From contig JASIKQ010000368.1 in NCBI GenBank assembly GCA_030049565.1, positions 1-5,269 of the forward strand: 5,269 nt of DNA. Reading direction: 5' to 3'. The notes beneath the pieces were generated by a model. The model was not told where the DNA came from. It worked only from the letters and a program-made list of their open reading frames with translations, and did not search any database. Every line of letters begins with the position of its first letter. Position 1 is the first letter of the stretch. This document shows, one piece after another, positions 1 through 4,729 of the stretch. Made by a program: the position numbers and the translations under genes. This stretch comes from Candidatus Sulfotelmatobacter sp. (GTDB lineage Bacteria; Acidobacteriota; Terriglobia; Terriglobales; Acidobacteriaceae).

Positions 1-296
1 TTGGTTAGCGGAACCTGCCTTGGCGAGGCCTTTGACGGAGACTGTGCCTGCGGCGCCGACTCCTTGCCTGTCGGCGGCTGCGCGTGCGCGGCGAACTGAT
101 CGCCAAGGGCTTTTCCCTTGGCGGCCCATAGTTCGGTGCTGTCGCGCATGAGAACCTGAATCAGATTGTGCTGCGATTGAATGGCCGATCCTTGCTCAAC
201 AATGAGTACGGTCATCAGACCGTAAGACAGCACGAACAGGAACGTCAACACCGGCAAAAGGCTGTGCTTTTTCTTCTTTTTTGCTTCCGCCGGCAT
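1..296 (-). CDS. Small single-pass membrane protein, 3' end outside window (hypothetical)
   Basis: An open frame runs from an ATG at 294-296 leftwards off the window edge: 98 codons without a stop. The N-terminus is a short lysine-rich cytoplasmic stretch (five consecutive Lys at residues 6-10). One hydrophobic segment follows at about residues 13-33 (LLPVLTFLFVLSYGLMTVLI), then an amphipathic, Gln-rich helix-like stretch (about 34-70) and a Pro/Ala/Ser/Gln-rich low-complexity tail. By the positive-inside rule the N-terminus is in the cytoplasm and the tail outside. A GTG directly before the ATG is an alternative start, and the Shine-Dalgarno is weak (ACGGA about 12 nt upstream). No enzymatic motif is visible. 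From memory, similar small proteins occur in Acidobacteriota without a known function. The gene is transcribed away from everything else in the window. Membrane topology is likely; function is unknown. Confidence 0.62.
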   Translation of the reverse strand, partial: MPAEAKKKKKHSLLPVLTFLFVLSYGLMTVLIVEQGSAIQSQHNLIQVLMRDSTELWAAKGKALGDQFAAHAQPPTGKESAPQAQSPSKASPRQVPLT

Positions 297-339
297 CACC
301 GCTGTACATCCGTAGGAGATTGTCAAATCGCACCCCGGC

Positions 340-356
340 CTTGCTTTCGCAGCAAG
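340..356. repeat. Perfect 6-bp inverted repeat (hairpin) in the leader of the minus-strand gene
   Basis: CTTGCT at 340-345 and AGCAAG at 351-356 are perfect inverted copies around the loop TTCGC. The hairpin lies 44 bp upstream of the minus-strand start codon at 296, so it could sit in that transcript's 5' leader. No T-run follows on either strand, so it is not an obvious terminator. A 6-bp stem can arise by chance. Confidence 0.35.
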
Positions 357-375
357 TACAGGAGTAGAGTGCAGC

Positions 376-404
376 TTCTCAGCCATTAGAGGGCTGGCCC
401 AGAA
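376..404. repeat. Imperfect hairpin with a bulge
   Basis: CAGCC at 380-384 pairs with GGCTG at 392-396. Beyond a four-base bulge (397-400), TTCT at 376-379 pairs with AGAA at 401-404. It has no trailing T-run and no adjacent gene end, so I do not call it a terminator. Its role is unknown and it may be chance. Confidence 0.2.
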
Positions 405-497
405 GGCGTTGATTCTAAAGTAAGTTGATGTGCCTTGAAGCATAAGACTCCCCGCTATCAAGTGCAATTGGATGCACATATTGAGCAAGGGGACCTG

Positions 498-503
498 TAT
501 AAA
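498..503 (+). promoter_or_regulatory. Possible -10 box upstream of the phosphotransferase remnant
   Basis: TATAAA lies about 25 nt before the ATG at 528 and sits in a locally AT-rich patch (498-510). No acceptable -35 hexamer is found 16-18 nt upstream; TTGAGC at 481-486 is only 11 nt away. If it is a promoter it is a weak relic of the one that drove the intact gene. Confidence 0.2.
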
Positions 504-527
504 AGAATTTGCCATAGCAGGGCACAA

Positions 528-969
528 ATGATGCATGGCCCACCCTATCAGGCGCGCTGGCTCCGGCGCGAGCCGCGGCGCAGCCTGTCGGCAAGCGCGC
601 TGCAGGAAATCGTCGCAACCGCTTTCCCCGCCTGGCAAGCGCAATCTACTGGTGCGGAAAGTTGGCGAGAAGTGGACTGTGGCTGCCGTACTTGACTGGG
701 AGTTCGCTGTTGCCGGCTCGCCACTGGTTGATGTTGGCCACTTTCTGCGCTATGAGACTTTTTCGCGTCCTAGAGTTGAGCCACACTTTTCGAATGGATA
801 CGTGGAAGCTGGCGGCCGACTGGGTGAAGGCTGGCGCCGGTTGGCGCGTGTCATTGATCTCGTTGCCCTGTGCGAGAGCCTGACGCACGATGCACTGCCG
901 GACCCCGTTGTCGCAGAATTGAGCGAACTCGTTACGGCGACAATCGAAGATCGCGATCCGGAGTTTTAG
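528..969 (+). pseudogene. Remnant of an aminoglycoside phosphotransferase (APH)-family kinase
   Basis: The last 112 codons (634-969) match the C-lobe of APH/choline-kinase-like phosphotransferases. GKRNLLV (634-654) carries the Asn that ends the catalytic loop. VLDWEFA (Asp codon at 694-696) is the Mg-binding Asp segment, followed by GSPLVDVGHFLRYE and a helical tail with ALCESLTH. The His-x-Asp catalytic base that should precede GKRN is missing, as is the nucleotide-binding N-lobe. An intact family member has roughly 300 residues. The open frame of this part begins at ATG 535, but its first 33 residues are Arg/Ala/Ser-rich and unlike the family. In the frame beginning at ATG 528 or 531, codons at 582-632 read SLSASALQEIVATAFPA, which resembles the N-terminal start of such kinases. 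I infer an internal deletion of several hundred bases plus a frameshift. Family members phosphorylate small molecules, but this copy should be inactive. It converges with the acyl-CoA dehydrogenase gene. Confidence 0.68.
590..642 (+). repeat. 9-bp direct repeat at the break in the kinase remnant
   Basis: GGCAAGCGC occurs at 590-598 and again at 634-642. The second copy is exactly where homology to the phosphotransferase C-lobe begins (Gly-Lys-Arg of the catalytic loop). Short direct repeats often mark deletion or slippage endpoints. Here the N-terminus-like piece lies between the two copies, so the history is not a simple repeat-to-repeat deletion. Confidence 0.4.
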
Positions 970-1003
970 TTTCGAAGAGATGCAGTCCGCGTCGGGGATA
1001 CGC

Positions 1004-2182
1004 CTACCTTGCGCCGAGCAACAGCTTGGCAATGGTCGCCAACTGCATGTTCGATGTGCCTTCGTAGATCTTGCCGATCTTGGCGTCGCGCCAATATTTT
1101 TCCACGGGATAGTCCTTGGTGAACCCGTAGCCGCCGTAGATTTCAATCGCCAGCGAGGTCACGCGCTCGGCGACCTGCGAAGCAAAGAGCTTGGTCATGG
1201 CGGCTTCTTTGACGAAATTCACGTCAGCATCTTTCATGCGCGCTGCATTGTAGACCATCAGTCGTGCGGCTTCGATCTCGGTCGCCATCTGCGCGATCTG
1301 GAACTGAATCCCCTGGAAGTCGGCGATGGGCTTGCCGAACTGCTTGCGCTCCTGCGCATATTTGCTGGCGAACTCCCAAGCGCCACGAGCGATGCCGATC
1401 ATCTGCGCGCCAATGCCAATGCGGCCTTCGTTGAGGGTTTCAATGGCGATTTTGTAGCCTTTGCCCGGCTCGCCGAGGACGTTTTCCCTGGGGACCCTGC
1501 AGTCTTCGAGGATGAGTTCGCAGGTGGAAGAGGCGCGGATGCCGAGCTTGTCTTCTTTTTTGCCAACGCTGAAGCCGGGGAAGTTCTTTTCAATGATGAA
1601 GGCCGTGATTCCTTTGTATCCCGCGCCGGGATCGAGCGTGGCAAAGAGAACGAAAACCCCGGCTTCTTTGCTGTTGGTGATCCACAGCTTGCGCCCGTTG
1701 AGAACGTAGTTGCCGCCTCTAAGTTCAGCTTTGGTTTGCAGCGCAAAGGCATCGGAGCCGGAGCCGGCCTCGCTCAAGGCGTAGGCGCCGCAGGTGTCGT
1801 TAGCCATTTTCGGCAGGTAGCGTTTCTTCTGCTCGGGATTTCCCCAGCGCAGCAGCGCGTTGTTGACCAGCGTGTTTTGCACGTCAACGATGACGCCGGC
1901 CGATGCGTCGACCCGCGATAATTCCTCAACTGCGAGAATGGCCTCAAAGAATTTGGCGCCGCTGCCCCCGAACTGCTCGGGAATCTCGATGCCCATCAGC
2001 CCCAGCCGGAAAAATTCGTGGATAATATCTTTTTCGAAGACGCCTTTCTCGTCCATTTCTTTCACATGCGGGCGAATTTTGTCGTCGGCGAATTGGCGAA
2101 CGTTATCGCGGAAGAGAATTTCGTCGTCGCTGAGGGTGGTCAGGGGCGCGAGAGCGGAGGCTTGAAGTGCGATGTCGGGCAT
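1004..2182 (-). CDS. Acyl-CoA dehydrogenase (short/branched-chain type)
   Basis: This 392-residue flavoprotein is full length for the family (about 380-400). It catalyses FAD-dependent alpha,beta-dehydrogenation of acyl-CoA thioesters, passing electrons to electron-transfer flavoprotein; it is cytoplasmic and serves fatty-acid or branched amino-acid breakdown. The helical N-terminal domain spans about residues 18-130. The beta domain contains YALSEAGSGSDA (134-145) and LWITNS (166-171) around the flavin and substrate. The C-terminal helical domain has YAQERKQFGKPI (275-286), the second family signature IYGGYGFTKDYPVEKYWRDAK (348-368) and the catalytic Glu374 in IYEGTSNMQ. That position for the base fits the short/medium/branched-chain class rather than the isovaleryl or long-chain class; the exact substrate cannot be read. 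The ATG at 2180-2182 has an AAGG Shine-Dalgarno seven bases upstream. It is divergent from murB, has no catabolic gene beside it here, and no terminator hairpin is visible after its stop. Confidence 0.96.
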   Translation of the reverse strand: MPDIALQASALAPLTTLSDDEILFRDNVRQFADDKIRPHVKEMDEKGVFEKDIIHEFFRLGLMGIEIPEQFGGSGAKFFEAILAVEELSRVDASAGVIVDVQNTLVNNALLRWGNPEQKKRYLPKMANDTCGAYALSEAGSGSDAFALQTKAELRGGNYVLNGRKLWITNSKEAGVFVLFATLDPGAGYKGITAFIIEKNFPGFSVGKKEDKLGIRASSTCELILEDCRVPRENVLGEPGKGYKIAIETLNEGRIGIGAQMIGIARGAWEFASKYAQERKQFGKPIADFQGIQFQIAQMATEIEAARLMVYNAARMKDADVNFVKEAAMTKLFASQVAERVTSLAIEIYGGYGFTKDYPVEKYWRDAKIGKIYEGTSNMQLATIAKLLLGAR

Positions 2183-2379
2183 GAGCGTACCTTAAAAGGC
2201 AAGAGATGCAGACCAATCAGTTTAGCACCCGAAGATACTCGCTTCAGAAGATACTTACTTCCCTTGGAATTCTGCCAGGCTGTTTCAGTGAAGAGCCGCG
2301 TTCACGGCCAATGAGTTTCGCTGACTCACCCTGTGCCTGCTTCTTAACTCATGCCGATGTGTATAGTGAAAATTGATTC
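2183..2379. promoter_or_regulatory. Divergent promoter region between acyl-CoA dehydrogenase and murB
   Basis: This 197-bp region must carry the start signals of both flanking genes. For murB, TATAGT at 2362-2367 is a plausible -10, but it ends only 12 bases before the ATG and its -35 (TTCTTA at 2341-2346, 15-bp spacing) is poor. For the minus-strand gene, TAAACT on the reverse strand (2221-2226) is a weak -10 candidate with no clear -35. The region also holds the GAAGATAC direct repeat and two 5-bp inverted repeats: GTGAA/TTCAC at 2288-2305 and TGAGT/ACTCA at 2312-2328. Confidence 0.5.
2231..2254. repeat. 8-bp direct repeat GAAGATAC, 16-bp period
   Basis: GAAGATAC is present at 2231-2238 and again at 2247-2254 with an 8-bp spacer (TCGCTTCA), giving a 16-bp period. 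The pair lies 49-72 bp upstream of the acyl-CoA dehydrogenase start, where an operator for that gene could sit. Paired direct half-sites are a common arrangement for regulators binding as tandem monomers, but no regulator gene is in the window, so the role is inferred. Confidence 0.4.
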
Positions 2380-3432
2380 ATGCTCCTCCTCGAAAACATT
2401 CCCCTCGCCCCGCTTACCACGCTCAAAATCGGAGGCCCGGCCCGCCACTTCGTCGAAGCCAAAAGCACCGGCGAGGCCCAGGAAGCCGTTGCCTTCGCTC
2501 GCTCGCGCGACCTTTCTTTGTTTGTTCTCGGCGGTGGCAGCAATTTGCTGATCGCCGATGCCGGGTGGCCGGGCCTCGTCCTTAAAATTTCGATTCCTGG
2601 CATCGACCAGCGCCCCGGGCACAACGAAGACGGCCGCGTGCTCTTCGATGTGGGCGCGGGAGAATCATGGGACAAATTCGTCTCCCGCACGGTGATGAAC
2701 CGTTATGCCGGAATCGAGTGCCTCAGCGGCATTCCGGGCAGCGTGGGAGGTACGCCCGTACAAAATGTCGGCGCTTACGGGCAGGAAGTTTCTGAAACCA
2801 TCACCTCGGTTCAGGTTCTCGACCTTAAGGACAATCAGGTGCGCGAGCTCTGCCGTGAAGCTTGCGAATTCGGCTACCGCTCGAGCATCTTCAATACCAC
2901 CGAGCGCGGCCGCTTCATCGCCCTTCGCGTCACTTACGCGCTCACCCCCGACGGCGCTCCCCGCATGGTTTATGCCGACCTCAAGCGGCATTTTGAGGGA
3001 CGGGAACCGCCTAACCTCGCGGAAACGCGCGAAGCCGTGCGCCACATCCGCGCTCTCAAAGGCATGTTGATCGTTCCCGGCGACCCCGATTGCCAGAGCG
3101 CGGGATCGTTTTTCAAGAATCCCGTTCTTTCCGAAGAACAGCATGACGATCTCAAGCGCCGCGCCGCCGCCCGCGGACTTACTCTGCCCAGCTATCCCGC
3201 GCTCGAAGCGGGCAAGAAAGTTTCGGCAGCCTGGCTGGTCGAGGGCTCGGGTTTCGCTAGAGGTTACGGATTCGGCCGCGCCGGTATTTCGACCAGGCAT
3301 GCGCTGGCGCTCGTAAATCGCGGCAACGCCACGGCTACCGAAGTGCTCGCGCTAAAAGATCAGATCCAGCAGCGCGTACACGAAATCTGGGGCGTGCGGC
3401 TGGAAATGGAGCCGGTGCTGGTGGGGCTATGA
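2380..3432 (+). CDS. murB: UDP-N-acetylenolpyruvoylglucosamine reductase MurB (type I)
   Basis: This 350-residue cytoplasmic FAD enzyme performs the second committed step of peptidoglycan synthesis: NADPH-dependent reduction of UDP-GlcNAc-enolpyruvate to UDP-MurNAc. The FAD-binding fold includes GGGSNLL (51-57) and GIPGSVGGTPVQNVGAYG (117-134). Catalytic residues aligned by eye with E. coli Arg159, Ser229 and Glu325 are Arg167 (FGYR), Ser243 (AGSFFKNP, proton donor) and Glu344 (LEMEP). Tyr198 in VYADL matches the substrate-capping Tyr190 of type I enzymes. The C-terminal substrate-binding domain (about 230-350) is complete. The chosen ATG puts LAPLTTLKIGG close to the N-terminus as in E. coli MurB. 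No Shine-Dalgarno is visible before it, so translation may be inefficient or the leader very short. The gene stands apart from any murC, ftsQ or ddl neighbour. A sigma-factor operon starts 91 bp downstream. Confidence 0.97.
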   Translation: MLLLENIPLAPLTTLKIGGPARHFVEAKSTGEAQEAVAFARSRDLSLFVLGGGSNLLIADAGWPGLVLKISIPGIDQRPGHNEDGRVLFDVGAGESWDKFVSRTVMNRYAGIECLSGIPGSVGGTPVQNVGAYGQEVSETITSVQVLDLKDNQVRELCREACEFGYRSSIFNTTERGRFIALRVTYALTPDGAPRMVYADLKRHFEGREPPNLAETREAVRHIRALKGMLIVPGDPDCQSAGSFFKNPVLSEEQHDDLKRRAAARGLTLPSYPALEAGKKVSAAWLVEGSGFARGYGFGRAGISTRHALALVNRGNATATEVLALKDQIQQRVHEIWGVRLEMEPVLVGL

Positions 3433-3523
3433 ATTGGGAACCAATACCAACCGCAAACTGCCCTAAAAAATTTCCTGAACGAAATCCCTGCCCGAACGCT
3501 CTTCATGCATGAGGGGAAAACGA
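3433..3523 (+). promoter_or_regulatory. Intergenic region ahead of the sigma-factor operon, with two inverted repeats
   Basis: Immediately after the murB stop, ATTGG (3433-3437) and CCAAT (3441-3445) form a perfect hairpin with a three-base loop. There is no following T-run, so termination of murB here is uncertain. A second perfect inverted repeat is ATTTC (3470-3474) / GAAAT (3481-3485) with a 6-bp spacer, 39-54 bp before the sigma-factor start. GGAACC at 3437-3442 resembles the -35 of many ECF-type promoters, and CTAAAA at 3463-3468 lies 20 bp further on. That spacing is longer than the usual 15-17 bp, so autoregulation is only suggested. Confidence 0.3.
3511..3516 (+). promoter_or_regulatory. 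Shine-Dalgarno site that decides the sigma-factor start
   Basis: GAGGGG lies seven bases before GTG 3524, at ideal spacing. It overlaps and follows the upstream in-frame ATG at 3509, which itself has no purine-rich site before it. This favours GTG 3524 as the start. Confidence 0.65.
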
Positions 3524-4120
3524 GTGCTGGCGGGAGAGGCGATCCTGAGGGGCGTAGCGACGGCCGAGGGCAGTCCAGACCGCAGCGTAGAGGCGGTGAT
3601 TGAAGATCTGGTTCGCCGGCACTCGCGGCTGGTCTACCGAATCGCGTACGCCGTTCTCCGAAGCCATAACGATGCCGAAGATGCAACCCAGGAAACGTTC
3701 CTTCGTGTGCTGCGCTACAGCCGCAGGCTGGCCGCACTCGAGGACCATAAAGGTTGGCTGGCGCGCATCGCATGGCGAGTGGCTGTGGAGCGCAGCCGGA
3801 AGGCGAGCCGCAAGCAGGAGATTACGCTCGAGGATCCCGAGAAACAGCTGCCGGAGATTGCTTCTACCAAGTCTTCCGCACACGAGGCGATGCAAGCTTC
3901 GCAGATTAGCGCATTGGTCGAACGTTTCATCGCGGCGTTGCCGGAGAAACTGCGGCAACCTCTGGTGCTTTCGGCGATCGAAGAAATGTCGCCGCGGGAA
4001 GTGGCGCTAACGCTGGACATCAGTGAAGCAGCGGTGCGCTCGCGGATATTTCGGGCCCGCCAGATTCTGCGCCACAGGCTTGGGGAACGATTAGGGCGAA
4101 AACAGGAGCCACGAATATGA
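3524..4120 (+). CDS. ECF-family RNA polymerase sigma factor
   Basis: This 198-residue protein (from GTG 3524) has the two-domain layout of extracytoplasmic-function sigma factors and directs RNA polymerase to a dedicated promoter set. Sigma region 2 covers about residues 27-92: LVRRHSRLVYRIAYAVL, then DAEDATQETFLRVLR for core binding and -10 recognition, then GWLARIAWRVAVERSRK. A variable linker with acidic patches follows (about 99-130). Region 4 covers about 133-182: ALPEKLRQPLVL and the helix-turn-helix SPREVALTLDISEAAVRSRI, which reads the -35. Regions 1.1 and 3 are absent, as expected. The alternative ATG at 3509 would add five residues but lacks a ribosome site; GTG 3596 would give a shorter form. 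Its TGA overlaps the start of the next gene (ATGA), which indicates translational coupling with the membrane protein, the classical sigma/anti-sigma arrangement. The target promoter and ECF subgroup cannot be read from sequence alone. Confidence 0.92.
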   Translation: MLAGEAILRGVATAEGSPDRSVEAVIEDLVRRHSRLVYRIAYAVLRSHNDAEDATQETFLRVLRYSRRLAALEDHKGWLARIAWRVAVERSRKASRKQEITLEDPEKQLPEIASTKSSAHEAMQASQISALVERFIAALPEKLRQPLVLSAIEEMSPREVALTLDISEAAVRSRIFRARQILRHRLGERLGRKQEPRI

Positions 4121-4695
4121 CGGATAAGGTCGAGCACGACTCCCTTGATCGCCGGCTTGATGAGGCGCTGGCGAAGTACGCCGCGGTTGAGCCCCGCATA
4201 GGACTGGAACAACGTATTCTCGCGAACCTCCGCTCGCAACAGCGGCAACCCGCAGAACACGTTTGGTGGCGGTGGATTGCGGCAGGGACGGCGGCAATGC
4301 TGGCGTTAGTAGTAGGGTTGTCTTTTTTCTTAGGCACGCACAGGCAACACATGGCAAGCGGACCAACTCGTGCAACGCAGGACGACAGAAGAACGACCCA
4401 TGCAGTCCTGCGGGCCGGCGAGCCTCAGCTTGCCCCGAGGCGTCTGGCGTTTCTGCCGGCGACACCCAGGAAGCGGCCGCGGAATAAGGTGATTATCGCG
4501 AGCAGTACGCCGCATCTACAGCAGTTCCCATCGCCGGAGCCCTTAGGCGAGCAGGAAAAGATGCTGGCCGATTATGTCGTGCAGTTTGAGGAGCAAGCCG
4601 TCCTGATTGCCCGCTTCAACGAGGAGGACTTGCGGCGCGATCGGCTGGAGTTCGGCGTCGATCTGCAGCCTGACTCCGGCTCCAATAATTTTTGA
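4117..4695 (+). CDS. Single-pass membrane protein, probable anti-sigma factor of the preceding ECF sigma
   Basis: This 192-residue protein begins at the ATG overlapping the sigma-factor stop, with AGGAG at 4104-4108, eight bases upstream. Residues 1-48 are a charged, helical cytoplasmic segment (LDRRLDEALAKYAAVEPRIG, LEQRILANL), a size suited to binding a sigma factor. Residues about 52-73 form one transmembrane helix (WIAAGTAAMLALVVGLSFFL). The outer part has a basic, Pro-rich stretch (about 85-125), then FPSPEPLGEQEKMLADYV (137-154) and a C-terminal charged region. The HxxxCxxC motif of zinc anti-sigma factors is absent, as is any cysteine. Position, coupling and topology support an anti-sigma role, but no domain proves it. 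It might instead be a membrane partner of the exported protein encoded next. The next gene begins 34 bp after its stop. Confidence 0.75.
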   Translation: MTDKVEHDSLDRRLDEALAKYAAVEPRIGLEQRILANLRSQQRQPAEHVWWRWIAAGTAAMLALVVGLSFFLGTHRQHMASGPTRATQDDRRTTHAVLRAGEPQLAPRRLAFLPATPRKRPRNKVIIASSTPHLQQFPSPEPLGEQEKMLADYVVQFEEQAVLIARFNEEDLRRDRLEFGVDLQPDSGSNNF

Positions 4696-4729
4696 AACAG
4701 TGACGTGAAAGTTCAACAGGAGAAAAACA

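Larger units (their letters stand above)
297..527. other. Intergenic stretch without a convincing gene
   Basis: This 231-bp stretch separates the minus-strand membrane protein from the plus-strand phosphotransferase remnant. Short open frames cross it, but none shows a plausible protein. It must hold the leader of the minus-strand gene and, originally, the promoter of the phosphotransferase gene. Two small hairpins (340-356 and 376-404) and a TATAAA box at 498-503 are the only structures I see. Confidence 0.5.

Noticed and set aside
168..389. A 73-codon plus-strand open frame
   Set aside because: It is antisense to the membrane-protein frame, which has a coherent topology; this one is Arg/His/Cys-rich without features.
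376..404. Hairpin as a transcription terminator
   Set aside because: The stem is short with a four-base bulge, no T-run follows on either strand, and no gene ends beside it.
415..618. A 67-codon minus-strand open frame over the intergenic region and kinase remnant
   Set aside because: There is no ribosome site, no recognisable composition or motif, and it crosses the remnant of a plus-strand gene.
528..969. An active antibiotic-resistance kinase
   Set aside because: The catalytic base, the nucleotide-binding lobe and the correct frame are missing. The APH family also covers many non-resistance kinases, so resistance should not be inferred.
970..1003. Bidirectional terminator between the convergent kinase remnant and acyl-CoA dehydrogenase
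   Set aside because: The 34-bp gap contains no inverted repeat or T-run that I can find.
980..1921. A 313-codon plus-strand open frame opposite the acyl-CoA dehydrogenase
   Set aside because: It is fully antisense to a gene with clear catalytic motifs. Its translation is Phe/Asp/Gly/Ala-rich without domain signals, as expected for the mirror of GC-rich codons.
2665..3300. A 211-codon minus-strand open frame opposite murB
   Set aside because: It is a shadow frame of a confidently identified gene with no motif of its own.
3503..4260. Minus-strand open frames opposite the sigma-factor gene
   Set aside because: The Cys/Arg/Ser-rich translations lack domain structure and conflict with the clear ECF sigma factor on the plus strand.
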